Positions 1 to 8,589 of a stretch of 64,000 bases of DNA are shown here, in pieces. Source of the stretch: Maribacter algicola (GTDB lineage Bacteria; Bacteroidota; Bacteroidia; Flavobacteriales; Flavobacteriaceae); contig NZ_QUSX01000001.1 in the NCBI RefSeq assembly GCF_003933245.1, positions 930,001 to 994,000 of the forward strand. Reading direction: 5' to 3'. Below the pieces are notes generated by a model. That model was not told the DNA's origin and made no database searches. It worked only from the letters and a program-made list of their open reading frames with translations. The position numbers were made by a program, and so were the translations under genes. How positions within the stretch are numbered: position 1 is the first letter of the stretch; every line of letters begins with the position of its first letter.

Positions 1-100
1 TTGGTACGTTGCCCAATGCAGGGCATCCCGTGTTTCAGTAATTTCTAATTTCCATTGCCTGTTGAGTTTTTAAGACGAATGCCCACAAAATCAATGGGCA

Positions 101-601
101 CTAGAGCTCGTCAGTCTCCATTAATTCTGCCGGTAGGGTATTGTTTACCGTGACATTAAATTGATCCCTTAAGGCATTGTAGGCGGTAATGAGTTCCTTG
201 ATGGAGACTTCCGGGTTCAAGCGATATTCCAAATCGCCCTTTGTCTTCAAAATATAGGTTTTAACGACCTTCTGTCTCCCCTTTATTTGCGGAATATTGA
301 ACTCGGCAGGATATTCACTATTTTCCAACGCCTTTTGCTTTTCCACTAAATCCTCAATGACCAATACCAGGTCTTCCCTAGTATCTATGGTATAGATGCG
401 TTCAAAACCTTGATGAAACATACTGTAGTCCTTCCACCCGTCAAGAATAGCTTTGGCCTTGGCGTTCACTGATATGACTTTTGGCAATTCGTTGGCCATG
501 GCCCCAAAACTGGATTCCTCCACGATGGCCGTCTCTTGCACCCCCTCTTTACAGGAGACCAAAATCAACAGCAATACAAGAAAATACCCGAATTTTTGCA
601 T
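101..601 (-). CDS. Small putative lipoprotein, function unknown
   Basis: A 166-residue protein. It opens with a short basic n-region, a Leu/Val-rich stretch and the lipobox-like LVSC, with Lys after the Cys, so it is probably a periplasm-facing lipoprotein. I chose the ATG at 601; a start five codons further up would put non-signal residues before the signal peptide. The mature part is charged, with no cofactor motif I recognise, and has the alpha-helical character of small flavobacterial periplasmic proteins. It is divergent from the threonine dehydrogenase gene, with 65 bp between starts. A 6-bp inverted repeat (TGCCCA/TGGGCA, 80-100) lies just after its stop but lacks a clear T tract. Confidence 0.7.
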   Translation of the reverse strand: MQKFGYFLVLLLILVSCKEGVQETAIVEESSFGAMANELPKVISVNAKAKAILDGWKDYSMFHQGFERIYTIDTREDLVLVIEDLVEKQKALENSEYPAEFNIPQIKGRQKVVKTYILKTKGDLEYRLNPEVSIKELITAYNALRDQFNVTVNNTLPAELMETDEL

Positions 602-666
602 AGATCGAAGGTACACATTTTAAGAAAAGGTATCTTTACCCATTAGGTCATTTAACTTCATTTTTA

Positions 667-1608
667 ATGGAAAAATACATTTTGATTATTGGTGCCTGCG
701 GACAGATCGGAACGGAACTCACACTCACTTTGCGGGAACGCTATGGGGATGACCGTGTCATTGCCAGTGACATCCGCGAGGGTAGCGATAGTTTGATGCA
801 CTCTGGACCTTTTGAGATCCTGGACGCCACCAACTATGATGCCCTGGAAGAGGTGGTAGCCTACTATGACATCAGCGAGGTCTATTTAATGGCCGCCATG
901 CTAAGTGCCACGGCCGAAAAATTCCCCATGCGCGCCTGGAACCTCAACATGAACTCCCTTTTCAACGTGTTGAACCTGGCCAAGGAAAAGAAGATCAACA
1001 AGGTCTTTTGGCCGTCCAGTATCGCCGTATTCGGGCCCACAACGCCCAAGGACCATACACCACAACATACCATCATGGAACCCAGTACCGTCTATGGTAT
1101 CAGTAAACAGTCCGGGGAACGGTGGTGCGAATATTATTTTAAGAAGTTCAATGTGGATGTGCGCAGTCTACGTTATCCAGGACTCATCAGCTGGAAGACC
1201 ATGCCCGGTGGCGGTACCACTGACTATGCCGTGGAAATCTATCACAAGGCCTTAAGCCAAGGGTGTTATTCCTGTTTCTTAAAGCAGGATACCATGCTTC
1301 CCATGATGTTCATGGACGATGCCATTAGGGCAACCTTGGAATTGATGGAAGCAGATGCTGAAAACATTAAAGTACGCTCTGCCTATAACTTGGCCGCCAT
1401 GAGTTTTGACCCAGAGGAAATGGCCCGAAGCATTCAAAAGCATCTTCCTGATTTTAACATTGACTATGAACCTGATTTTAGACAGCTCATTGCCGATTCT
1501 TGGCCCAAAAGTATAGACGATTCCCACGCCCAAAATGATTGGAACTGGAAGCCGGAATTTGATTTGGACCGCACTACGGAAACCATGCTGGAGAATTTAA
1601 AATCCTAG
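667..1608 (+). CDS. tdh: L-threonine 3-dehydrogenase, SDR (epimerase-like) type
   Basis: NAD-dependent oxidation of L-threonine to 2-amino-3-ketobutyrate in the cytoplasm, the first step of threonine breakdown to glycine and acetyl-CoA. This is the short extended-SDR form known from Flavobacterium, not the zinc MDR form of E. coli. Visible features are the Rossmann glycine motif GACGQIG (residues 9-15), the WPSSIAVFGPTTP segment, the catalytic Tyr143-x3-Lys147 (YGISK), and the family-typical RYPGLISWK and GGGTTDYAVEIYHKAL stretches. The length of 313 residues is usual. The ATG follows an A/T-rich leader with no strong Shine-Dalgarno, normal for Bacteroidota. It converges with the araC gene, with 3 bp between stops. 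The next enzyme, 2-amino-3-ketobutyrate CoA ligase, is not in the window. Confidence 0.92.
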   Translation: MEKYILIIGACGQIGTELTLTLRERYGDDRVIASDIREGSDSLMHSGPFEILDATNYDALEEVVAYYDISEVYLMAAMLSATAEKFPMRAWNLNMNSLFNVLNLAKEKKINKVFWPSSIAVFGPTTPKDHTPQHTIMEPSTVYGISKQSGERWCEYYFKKFNVDVRSLRYPGLISWKTMPGGGTTDYAVEIYHKALSQGCYSCFLKQDTMLPMMFMDDAIRATLELMEADAENIKVRSAYNLAAMSFDPEEMARSIQKHLPDFNIDYEPDFRQLIADSWPKSIDDSHAQNDWNWKPEFDLDRTTETMLENLKS

Positions 1609-1611
1609 AGG

Positions 1612-2532
1612 TTAATTAAAGGATTTCCGAAACTCCCTAGGTGAAAAGCTGGTTTTGGTCTTAAAGAGTTTGCTAAAAGACTGCGGGTGCTCAAAACCCA
1701 GTTCATAGGCAATTTCACTTACTGATAATGTTGTCGTAGAAAGTTTTAGTTTGGCCCGTTCCACCAATTTTTCATGAATATGCTGTTGGGCATTCAATCC
1801 TGTCAAATGCTTTAATGTACTGCTAAGATAGTTAGGAGATACATGTAATGCCTCGGCTACAAAGTTCACGGTAGGCAAACCTTTCACTTGAGCTTTCCTC
1901 TCAAAAAAATCCTTTACCACCTCTTCAAAACGGGAAAGAATTTCATGGTTCTGCTGTTTCCGAGTGATAAACTGTCTTTCATAAAATCGTTGGGCATAAT
2001 TGAGTAGCAGCTGAATCTGGGAAATAATAATATCCTGACTAAACCGATCCATATTGGCCTGATATTCCTGTTTGATATTTCTAAAAATCTCCGCCACGAC
2101 TTTTTCCTCCTTCTCGGAAAGGAAGAGGGCTTCGGTCAAAGAATAATCAAAAAATTCATAGTTTTTAATGGTATTGGCCAACGGCGTATTCCAAAGGAAA
2201 TCCGGATGGATCAGCAATATCCATCCAGAAGGTTCCTTGTTTTTATCCTTTTCTACATAGTTGATGTTGAGAATCTGATTGGGAGCAAAAAAAGACATCA
2301 ATCCTTCATCAAAATCATACTCCTGTTGCCCATACCTATATTTTCCGGGTACATCTTTTTTCAGCGCGATGGAATAATAGCCCTGTAACCAACTTACATG
2401 GTGGTTTTCAGGGGTGTGGATAATAGAACTATAATCTACCACGCTAATCAATGGATGTTCCGGTTTTGGTAACTGACGAATTTTATGAAACTCGCTAATG
2501 GAATCGATACGATGTACAGGCTTGTTCTCCAT
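1612..2532 (-). CDS. AraC family transcriptional regulator
   Basis: Cytoplasmic DNA-binding regulator of 306 residues. The N-terminal ~190 residues form a cupin-like sensor region. The C-terminal ~100 residues form the double helix-turn-helix of the AraC/XylS family, including VAEALHVSPNYLSSTLK for the first HTH and SVSEIAYELGFEHPQSFSK with FSPREFRKS at the end for the second. It lies 8 bp downstream of an SDR gene on the same strand, so the two are probably one transcript and the SDR is the likely target, a very common pairing in Bacteroidota. The inducer cannot be read from sequence. Confidence 0.9.
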   Translation of the reverse strand: MENKPVHRIDSISEFHKIRQLPKPEHPLISVVDYSSIIHTPENHHVSWLQGYYSIALKKDVPGKYRYGQQEYDFDEGLMSFFAPNQILNINYVEKDKNKEPSGWILLIHPDFLWNTPLANTIKNYEFFDYSLTEALFLSEKEEKVVAEIFRNIKQEYQANMDRFSQDIIISQIQLLLNYAQRFYERQFITRKQQNHEILSRFEEVVKDFFERKAQVKGLPTVNFVAEALHVSPNYLSSTLKHLTGLNAQQHIHEKLVERAKLKLSTTTLSVSEIAYELGFEHPQSFSKLFKTKTSFSPREFRKSFN

Positions 2533-2540
2533 TGCTTCAA

Positions 2541-3302
2541 TTATAGCATGGTTCCACCAGAGGCTTCAATGCGTTGTCCATTGATCCATCGAGCATCCTC
2601 CGTACATAAAAAAGCGACCAATCCTCCAATATCTTCCGGTTCCCCTACTCTTCCCAATGCCGTAACACTGGACACCATTTTTCGTTTTTGTTCGTTGGTC
2701 TTGTTCTCACCGTTCCCAAAATCTGTAGCTACCGCACCCGGTGCCACAACGTTGGCCCTGATTTTTCTATCGCCCAATTCCTTGGCAAGGTAACGGGTAA
2801 AGACCTCCACACCACCCTTCATGGACGCGTAGGCCGAGGATTTGGGAAAGGTGAATCGAGCCAATCCAGAAGAAATATTAATAATACCTCCACCATCGTT
2901 CAAGTATTTTAGGGCTTTTTGGGTCAGGAAGTACACCCCTTTTAAATGAATGTTCATCATCTCGTCAAAAACTTCCTCGGTGGTTTCCAAAAATGGTTTG
3001 TAAATGCCCGTTCCGGCATTGTTGATGAGAAAGTCGAAGTGGCTGCTCCCCATAGTTTCTTTAAGTCCCTCTTCCAATTGGCCATAAAAGGCATCAAAAG
3101 TGGAAATATCGCTTGTGTCCAATTGCAGGGCAAAAGATTTTATCCCATATTTTATAACCTGTGCTACGACGTTCTCCGCAGCATCCCTATTGGTATGATA
3201 GGTTATCACCACGTCCAAACCTTTTTTAGCTATCTGCAAGGCCATATCCTTACCCAGTCCCCTACTTCCTCCTGTAATTACTGCAATTTTATTCGTACCC
3301 AT
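2541..3302 (-). CDS. SDR family NAD(P)-dependent oxidoreductase
   Basis: Classical short-chain dehydrogenase of 253 residues. It has the cofactor motif TGGSRGLG (residues 10-17), the NNAG motif, catalytic Ser in INISS and the YxxxK pair in YASMK, and ends with the usual GGTML. Arg/Asn following the second strand (YHTNRD) makes NADP(H) plausible but does not prove it. Substrate unknown. First gene of a probable SDR-araC transcript, consistent with a quinone, aldehyde or xenobiotic reductase under dedicated control; that role is inference. Confidence 0.88.
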   Translation of the reverse strand: MGTNKIAVITGGSRGLGKDMALQIAKKGLDVVITYHTNRDAAENVVAQVIKYGIKSFALQLDTSDISTFDAFYGQLEEGLKETMGSSHFDFLINNAGTGIYKPFLETTEEVFDEMMNIHLKGVYFLTQKALKYLNDGGGIINISSGLARFTFPKSSAYASMKGGVEVFTRYLAKELGDRKIRANVVAPGAVATDFGNGENKTNEQKRKMVSSVTALGRVGEPEDIGGLVAFLCTEDARWINGQRIEASGGTML

Positions 3303-3510
3303 AATGTCATTGTTTTTGTTTTAACAAAGTTCGGCAGGTTTCTCCCGTAAAACGTATCCAAATCCATGGATAATGAAGCCAAATCCGTTTCTTCATCTTA
3401 ATCACCTCTAAAGATAAACCCTTTGTTCTTTCAGAGCTAGTAGTCAAATACCGACTTGGAAATGGGGATGCTCTGAAAAATATCCGATCACATCCTTAAT
3501 TTCCTATTTA

Positions 3511-4368
3511 TTATTTTTTGTGTCCTGGTTCCCAAATTAGTCTTAGGAAAGAGCTTAATCGTTCATTTTCCCGACTTACAGGAATTCCACCAACGATACC
3601 GATCATAAGATTATCGGCAATACCCAATCTCATCTGAGGTCGTATAGTCATATCAAAATCACTTCGGCCCATGGTTTTATTAAACTCCACTCCAATAAAA
3701 TTTCGGGTACCCGTTATCATATAATGAAAACTGGTATTGATGTCGTACGTGGTGTGAAACTTTTGGGTTTCAAAATTTTGCGCTATCATGGGACCTGTAT
3801 AGATAAGGGAATGAATATTGGTTCCCCATCGCTTTGCAATAACCAAAAAAGGGTTATAGACATTTCCGGAAATAAAGGGCGCCCCAAAATTTCTAAAGTT
3901 GGACAGTTCAAATTCATTGATGTATCCCAAAGCCATAGAAGTGGCCATAGGTTCGCTCACAAAAAAAGACCATTGCGCAGCTATTTTGATACTGTTTAAT
4001 TTGTTGGAAGGCAACGAATCCCTTTGAGTGCCGTTTAGGGGCGAATAAAAAGTGAAAGGTAGTTCAACTTCCAAACCTAACCTATCCATGGGGGCCCATT
4101 CGTACTCGATCAATGCCTCATAGGAATCGAACCTTAAATTATCTGTAAGTCCAAATCCCAAGTTCCATTCCTTTTCGCCTTTTCTGGCGCCCAAATCACG
4201 GATAAGGTCAATATAAAGCGGTTCCGCATGCAACACCTTGCCGGGTTCCTTTAGGCCTTCTACTTGATGAATATATATGCTGTCTTTTTCGATATTTGAA
4301 ATTTGGGCCATGCCGGTGGCCGAAAGTGCCCATACGCAGATGAACACTACTAACTTTCGTGTTTGCAT
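3511..4368 (-). CDS. Secreted, probably outer-membrane beta-barrel protein, unknown function
   Basis: 285 residues with a clear signal peptide (MQTRKLVVFICVWALSATG, cleavage near AQ). The mature part starts with a helical segment containing HAEPLYIDLIRDLGARKGEK. It then alternates short aromatic/hydrophobic strands (YEALIEYEWA, LGLEVELPFTFYS, AAQWSFFVS, FIGVEFNK) and ends in LRLIWEP, the pattern of a small outer-membrane barrel. I recognise it as a conserved flavobacterial protein without an assigned role. It sits downstream of a 128-residue membrane-anchored protein on the same strand; the two probably go together. Confidence 0.75.
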   Translation of the reverse strand: MQTRKLVVFICVWALSATGMAQISNIEKDSIYIHQVEGLKEPGKVLHAEPLYIDLIRDLGARKGEKEWNLGFGLTDNLRFDSYEALIEYEWAPMDRLGLEVELPFTFYSPLNGTQRDSLPSNKLNSIKIAAQWSFFVSEPMATSMALGYINEFELSNFRNFGAPFISGNVYNPFLVIAKRWGTNIHSLIYTGPMIAQNFETQKFHTTYDINTSFHYMITGTRNFIGVEFNKTMGRSDFDMTIRPQMRLGIADNLMIGIVGGIPVSRENERLSSFLRLIWEPGHKK

Positions 4369-4443
4369 TTTTAATTTGTTAAAGCATTAGAAATTAATCC
4401 CATATCGCCATGGCGCAGGGAAAACGATGTGCTAGAAAACAAA

Positions 4444-4830
4444 TTAAACTTTGGGCGGAGGGGTAATTAATTGACCAAACCCATGGGGTAAGTGTATTTG
4501 ATAATCGGGAAAGGCTCGTAAAGAGGTATCAAGATTCGAAGTATCCAAACCAAAATCAGAAACGATCGCTGATATAAGATTTATTTTTACTTTAGAAGGG
4601 CTATTATGCTCCTCCGTATCCGGATCGTCAAATTCCTCAAAAGCTTCCTCAAAACCCAATAACTGCTCAACGACTATTTCAACGATACTTTCCTGATCGT
4701 TAAAAGTAAGATTTTCAGGAATATACTCTGGTTTGGGATCTATGGTATCTACACTAATATTCAAAAGGTACAATCCCATGAAACCCCAAAGGAACCTAAC
4801 ATAAACGCTATTTCGTATTTTACCGAACAC
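4444..4830 (-). CDS. Small membrane-anchored protein, unknown function
   Basis: 128 residues from a GTG start at 4830. An N-terminal hydrophobic helix (VRFLWGFMGLYLLNISVD) is followed by a short acidic soluble part rich in Glu/Asp around residues 60-75, and a Pro-rich end (ITPPPKV). No catalytic motif is seen. It lies 75 bp upstream of the secreted barrel-like protein on the same strand, so a shared envelope function is likely but unproven. An ATG inside the hydrophobic helix would be too late, which supports the GTG start. Confidence 0.6.
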   Translation of the reverse strand: MFGKIRNSVYVRFLWGFMGLYLLNISVDTIDPKPEYIPENLTFNDQESIVEIVVEQLLGFEEAFEEFDDPDTEEHNSPSKVKINLISAIVSDFGLDTSNLDTSLRAFPDYQIHLPHGFGQLITPPPKV

Positions 4831-4893
4831 GGGTCAAAATTAGTCTCCCTGTTAGATTTACCAAATGTTTAACCCATTTTTAACGTCGCGGAT

Positions 4894-5775
4894 TTATTCC
4901 AAATCATCCGGTTCTATATGAATAAGGACATGTTCCAGATTGGGTATGACCCACTTGAGATGGTCCTGTAGTCGATGGGCAATTTCATGGCCCTCCCGCA
5001 CAGAAATATCGGCCTTTACCATCGCATGGAGATCAATATGGTACTTCATACCGGCCTTACGGATGTAACACTTTTCCGTTCCTTCAATACCTTCAACCTT
5101 CAGGGACTCGACTTTGATTTTTTCCAAAATATCATCATATCTGTGTTCGTCCATGATCTCGCCAAGGGCAGGCCTAAATATCAGATAACTATTATATAGT
5201 ATAAAGCCCGAAGCCAATAGGGCCGCCCAATCGTCCGCGGTTTCGTAGCCCTTGCCAAAAATCAGGGCAATGGAAATACCCACAAAGGCCATAACGGAGG
5301 TAATGGCATCGCTTCTATGGTGCCAGGCATCCGCCTTTAACGAGGAACTATGTGTTTGTTTGCTCTTTTTGAGTACTACCCTATAGGACACTTCCTTCCA
5401 GAGAATAATGATACCCAGTACGATCAAGGTCCAAGGCTTGGGGACCTTGTGGGGCGTGCGAATGTTCTCGATACTCTCATAGGCGATGACCGTGGCCGAG
5501 GTCACCAAAAAAGCGACGACCAAAAAGGTAACCAAAGGTTCAATTTTCCCATGACCGTAGGGGTGGTTATCATCCGCGGGCCTTTTGGCATAAGTAAGGC
5601 CGAACAACACCAACAGGGAAGAAAAAATATCCGTGGTGGACTCAATGGCATCCGCAATGAGGGCATAGGAGTTTCCAAAAAATCCTGCCAATCCCTTTAC
5701 CAAGGCCAAGGCAGTATTTCCTATGATGCTGAAATACGTGGTGCGAATAGCGCTTTGTTCGTTGGTCATATCCAT
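4894..5775 (-). CDS. Cation diffusion facilitator (CDF) family metal efflux transporter
   Basis: Inner-membrane proton-coupled exporter of Zn2+ or a related divalent cation. Six helices are expected. Helix 2 carries the metal-site pattern in YALIADAIESTTDIFSSLL (Asp plus Asp four residues on), and helix 5 carries HHRSDAITS. The loop NHPYGHGKIEPL is a CDF family hallmark. A C-terminal cytosolic domain with histidines (YHIDLHAMV, LEHVLIHIEP) matches the dimerisation domain. I chose the ATG at 5775 (MDMTNEQSA); the longer frame uses a GTG and adds residues absent from typical members. ATG 5769 is equally possible. It appears to be a single-gene unit. Confidence 0.88.
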   Translation of the reverse strand: MDMTNEQSAIRTTYFSIIGNTALALVKGLAGFFGNSYALIADAIESTTDIFSSLLVLFGLTYAKRPADDNHPYGHGKIEPLVTFLVVAFLVTSATVIAYESIENIRTPHKVPKPWTLIVLGIIILWKEVSYRVVLKKSKQTHSSSLKADAWHHRSDAITSVMAFVGISIALIFGKGYETADDWAALLASGFILYNSYLIFRPALGEIMDEHRYDDILEKIKVESLKVEGIEGTEKCYIRKAGMKYHIDLHAMVKADISVREGHEIAHRLQDHLKWVIPNLEHVLIHIEPDDLE

Positions 5776-5860
5776 TAAGAAGCTTCCAAAAGAGTGGTAC
5801 AAAAATACCACCTTCCAAGCGTTCAGAAAGCCTAATTCCACGATAGTTTTTGTACCGACT

Positions 5861-6913
5861 TTACTTTAGATACCTGTCCTCAAATGCGCCCACCTTTTGT
5901 TTGAGATAATTTGGCGCATCCAAGCGGATTCCCAAAAAGAGATGGTAGAACACCCTGGTATCATGATTGACCACTGTGGTGTTTTCCTGTTTGTATTGGG
6001 TTCCCGATAATGTTCCATACAGGCCGGAATAGAATCGGTCTCCGTTATAGCCTATACCTACCCTTCCATCCCATCGGAACAATACATTATTCTGATCGCT
6101 GACATTCTCCCCGGTGTTGAGACGGGTCGTAAGTTTGGTGTGCAGATACCCCACATGGGCCTGTGCACCCAATGAGAGATAATATTTTTCCTTGGCCACA
6201 AAGGTATAGGCATATCCCGGACCGACGCTCGTTTCCCAGTTGTTGGACTTCTGCGTACCGGAAGTCCCAGAGGTATCGTCCACAATATAATATCGTAAAT
6301 TGAAGGTAGGCATAAAACTACCGGCACTCTTTAATTGCCGCTCCGTTTGTGAGGTTAGGCTTCTAATGGAAAACCTGGAATTGTTGTAATATCCTGCCGA
6401 AAGGGAAAAACCCTTGTATCTAAGATCCGGGAACTGAATAAAGGAGTCTCCGGGATCTAGGGTGGTAAAATCCGCTGTATTGTCCAAATAATATCCCTTT
6501 ACCCTATCATAAGAGACCTCAAAAAAACTGTGTTTAAAAATAAGGGTAGTACCCAAGCTAAAGCTTTTGGTCTCCCCTTTTCTATTTTCGTCCCCGTTGC
6601 CCGGAATAAAATCCGGGGCCAAGGAAAAACCGACAGATATGAACCTATAATTTAAATTGTACCGTAGGTTGGTCGCCGCGTTGGGGTGGATGACCAAGCG
6701 TTGATTGGGCGTACGTACCTCGAATACCTCATAGGCGTTGTTCAGGGAAAGGTCCATGGCGACCTTATCGTCCATTTTTTGAATAAAGCCGTCCTCCACA
6801 ATCGTATTGGCATCCAGCTCTTGGGCATATACTGGAAGTAGCACAAAAATGGCACATATAAGGAACGGAATCAGTTTATGGATTGGCATGAAAAAAAAGG
6901 GCTTCGTTGTCAT
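5861..6913 (-). CDS. DUF4421 family outer-membrane-like protein
   Basis: 350 residues with a signal peptide. The alternative ATG at 6889 gives a more normal leader (MPIHKLIPFLICAIFVLLPV, cleavage near AYA/Q). The mature chain is a run of amphipathic strands with aromatic girdles (LNYRFISVGFSLAPDF, LIFKHSFFEVSYDRVKGYY, VGIGYNGDRFYSGLYG) that fits the DUF4421 barrel-like family of Bacteroidetes. Function unknown. It is 85 bp downstream of the CDF gene and on the same strand with a different character, so linkage is weak. Confidence 0.75.
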   Translation of the reverse strand: MTTKPFFFMPIHKLIPFLICAIFVLLPVYAQELDANTIVEDGFIQKMDDKVAMDLSLNNAYEVFEVRTPNQRLVIHPNAATNLRYNLNYRFISVGFSLAPDFIPGNGDENRKGETKSFSLGTTLIFKHSFFEVSYDRVKGYYLDNTADFTTLDPGDSFIQFPDLRYKGFSLSAGYYNNSRFSIRSLTSQTERQLKSAGSFMPTFNLRYYIVDDTSGTSGTQKSNNWETSVGPGYAYTFVAKEKYYLSLGAQAHVGYLHTKLTTRLNTGENVSDQNNVLFRWDGRVGIGYNGDRFYSGLYGTLSGTQYKQENTTVVNHDTRVFYHLFLGIRLDAPNYLKQKVGAFEDRYLK

Positions 6914-6976
6914 ATCCCAAAGGTTGGATGGTCACTTAAAGATACGAATGCAGATGGTTTTTTAATCGATACCTTC

Positions 6977-7429
6977 TTATAAACCATAGGCCTTTTTGGC
7001 ACTAGCAATCTGTTCCTCCTCGGTAGTATCTGGGTACAACAGGTATCTTGGAGCGATGATGGGTTTCACCCTTTCAACGGTTATCCTCGTGATGGTCGAA
7101 AAAGGAAATTTCCCTTCGGTCATTTTAGTCAGTATCCCTTCCATTGATTGGAAATCGGGATGGGATTTCTGTATGATTTCCGCCTTCCCTATCACCTGAA
7201 AGCCCTTTTGCACCAAAATATCCAGAAAGCTGATGCATACCTGCGGATTCTGTTGAATGTTTTTTACCGTTTGCGGCGATGCGATATTCGCCACAATGAT
7301 ACCATCCTCCCCGTATTGTGCAAAAATTTCCTTTGGGGAAACGTTGGGCAGGTTACCCTTGGATGCCGTGGCCAACCAGCACAAGACGCTTTTGGACATA
7401 CACGCTTTAAGTTCTTCGGATAGTTTCAT
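6977..7429 (-). CDS. Pyridoxamine 5'-phosphate oxidase family (FMN-binding split barrel) protein
   Basis: 150-residue cytoplasmic protein with the split-barrel pattern: LCWLATASKGNLPNVSPKEIFAQYGEDGIIVANIASPQT, where NVSP and the following Lys resemble FMN-contact positions of small PPOX-like proteins, then VCISFLDILVQKGFQVIGKAEII. It is smaller than true PdxH and probably binds FMN or F420-like flavins as a reductase of unknown substrate. Monocistronic by spacing (63 bp to the next gene, over 120 bp upstream). Confidence 0.78.
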   Translation of the reverse strand: MKLSEELKACMSKSVLCWLATASKGNLPNVSPKEIFAQYGEDGIIVANIASPQTVKNIQQNPQVCISFLDILVQKGFQVIGKAEIIQKSHPDFQSMEGILTKMTEGKFPFSTITRITVERVKPIIAPRYLLYPDTTEEEQIASAKKAYGL

Positions 7430-7558
7430 GTTGAAAATTGACTATTGGCAATCCAATTTACATTTAAAACAATTAAAAATCCCTTCAAAATAAATTTGGG
7501 TTTAAGGTTTCCCAAGATCCTGAAGCAAAACATAGCTGGGCGGTCAGTGTCATCCGCG

Positions 7559-8437
7559 TCACTTTAATTCCAATAGCTCGAACAAATCCTTTCCCGCTAT
7601 GGTTTCCCCATTGAAATAGAAATAGCGCCAGCCGCCCTCCGGAGTATCGTTGTCCACCTCCAAACGCTCCGTTGGGGTCACAATCTTAAAACGCCTTCTT
7701 TCCGTATTGATGTAGGGAATTTGCAGACTATCCAGTAGGTCCATCATCTGGGCACTGTACCACATAAGGTCGTCCATGGCGGTAAAATAATCCTCTTCAC
7801 CCCATTTGGATTCCATGGCCTCCAACTGAAGGGAATCTGGGGAGACCCCCACCACGCTTCGTTCATTCAGCTTTATTTCGTACAGCACCTCCTGTGGCCA
7901 TAATGTCTTGAACACTTCACAGACCACGAGCATATCCTCGGTGAATTTTTGACCACTTTCTTCCAAGGTGTTTTGAAAAAATGCACGGTGTGCCTTCTTC
8001 CATTGGGCCAGCGCGTCTACTTCAGTACCCATATCTATAGCAGCATACGCAGCCGAAATCTGATTGAAAGGCACTGTATCCACCTGTACGGTCACAATGA
8101 TGGCCTGTGCTGTCCCGTCAAAATTGGTGATGATGTGTTTAGTACCTACCGTAGGCAAATCCGCACCCGCCTCTTCGTACCAGGCATATAGCCCTGTGGA
8201 TGCCGTCTTTTTGCCCTCCACTACCAGTTCCGCCAAGCGATCCGCATCCTTTTGGTTGTTGTGAAAAAACCAAGATTCTGGTATTTCTTCATTTTTAAAT
8301 CCTGGATTTGCTTGGATAAAATCCTCCCACATTTTGTAGACTGATGGGTCAATTTCAGTTTCCGTAGGCACCTCGGTTTTGGGTGCGGGTTTGCAGCTAG
8401 CCAAAATGAATAGTAAGATAAAAGGGAGGTTTTTCAT
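7559..8437 (-). CDS. ASCH-domain lipoprotein
   Basis: 292 residues. The signal (MKNLPFILLFILASC) has lipobox LASC followed by Lys-Pro, so the protein is predicted to be lipid-anchored. Residues ~35-175 form an ASCH domain: FFHNNQKDADRLAELVVEGKKTAST at its start, then the GTKHIITNFDGTAQAIIVTVQVDTVPFNQIS strand pair, and EDMLVVCEVFKTLWP at its end. ASCH proteins are normally cytosolic and are linked to RNA binding or amide hydrolysis. The C-terminal ~100 residues (from about VLYEIKLNERSVVGV) are a separate unrecognised part. No partner gene is evident; a repeat-rich accessory segment begins just upstream. Confidence 0.8.
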   Translation of the reverse strand: MKNLPFILLFILASCKPAPKTEVPTETEIDPSVYKMWEDFIQANPGFKNEEIPESWFFHNNQKDADRLAELVVEGKKTASTGLYAWYEEAGADLPTVGTKHIITNFDGTAQAIIVTVQVDTVPFNQISAAYAAIDMGTEVDALAQWKKAHRAFFQNTLEESGQKFTEDMLVVCEVFKTLWPQEVLYEIKLNERSVVGVSPDSLQLEAMESKWGEEDYFTAMDDLMWYSAQMMDLLDSLQIPYINTERRRFKIVTPTERLEVDNDTPEGGWRYFYFNGETIAGKDLFELLELK

Positions 8438-8469
8438 TTGTTTATTGTCGAAGGTTTCGTATAACAGTC

Positions 8470-8582
8470 AGTTACAGGGTTTATATGCGTTAATTTTCGG
8501 TTTGGCACTGACGTTAGCAATTCCGAGTGGACTCGGACGCAGTCGAATCCGCCGTAATTGCGATTATATATTTTTGCCAGTA
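8470..8582. repeat. Long imperfect palindrome (attC-like) beside an AT-rich orphan gene
   Basis: About 110 bp that can fold on itself. The outer arms read TTTATATGCGTTAATTTTCGG and, on the other strand, ATATAATCGCAATTACGGCGG. The centre is a perfect CCGAGT-gg-ACTCGG hairpin. It lies immediately 3' of the orphan gene 8590-9357 and ends in ATTTTTGCCAGTA (8570-8582), which is repeated inverted, with one difference, at 9367-9379 upstream of that gene. Gene plus downstream folded palindrome is the architecture of an integron-type gene cassette, but no integrase is seen here. Confidence 0.55.
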
Positions 8583-8589
8583 GTGTTTT

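Noticed and set aside
1..100. Open frames at the left edge
   Set aside because: A minus-strand frame is open to the edge but has no start codon, and plus-strand frames stop within about 70 bases; too little to call a gene end.
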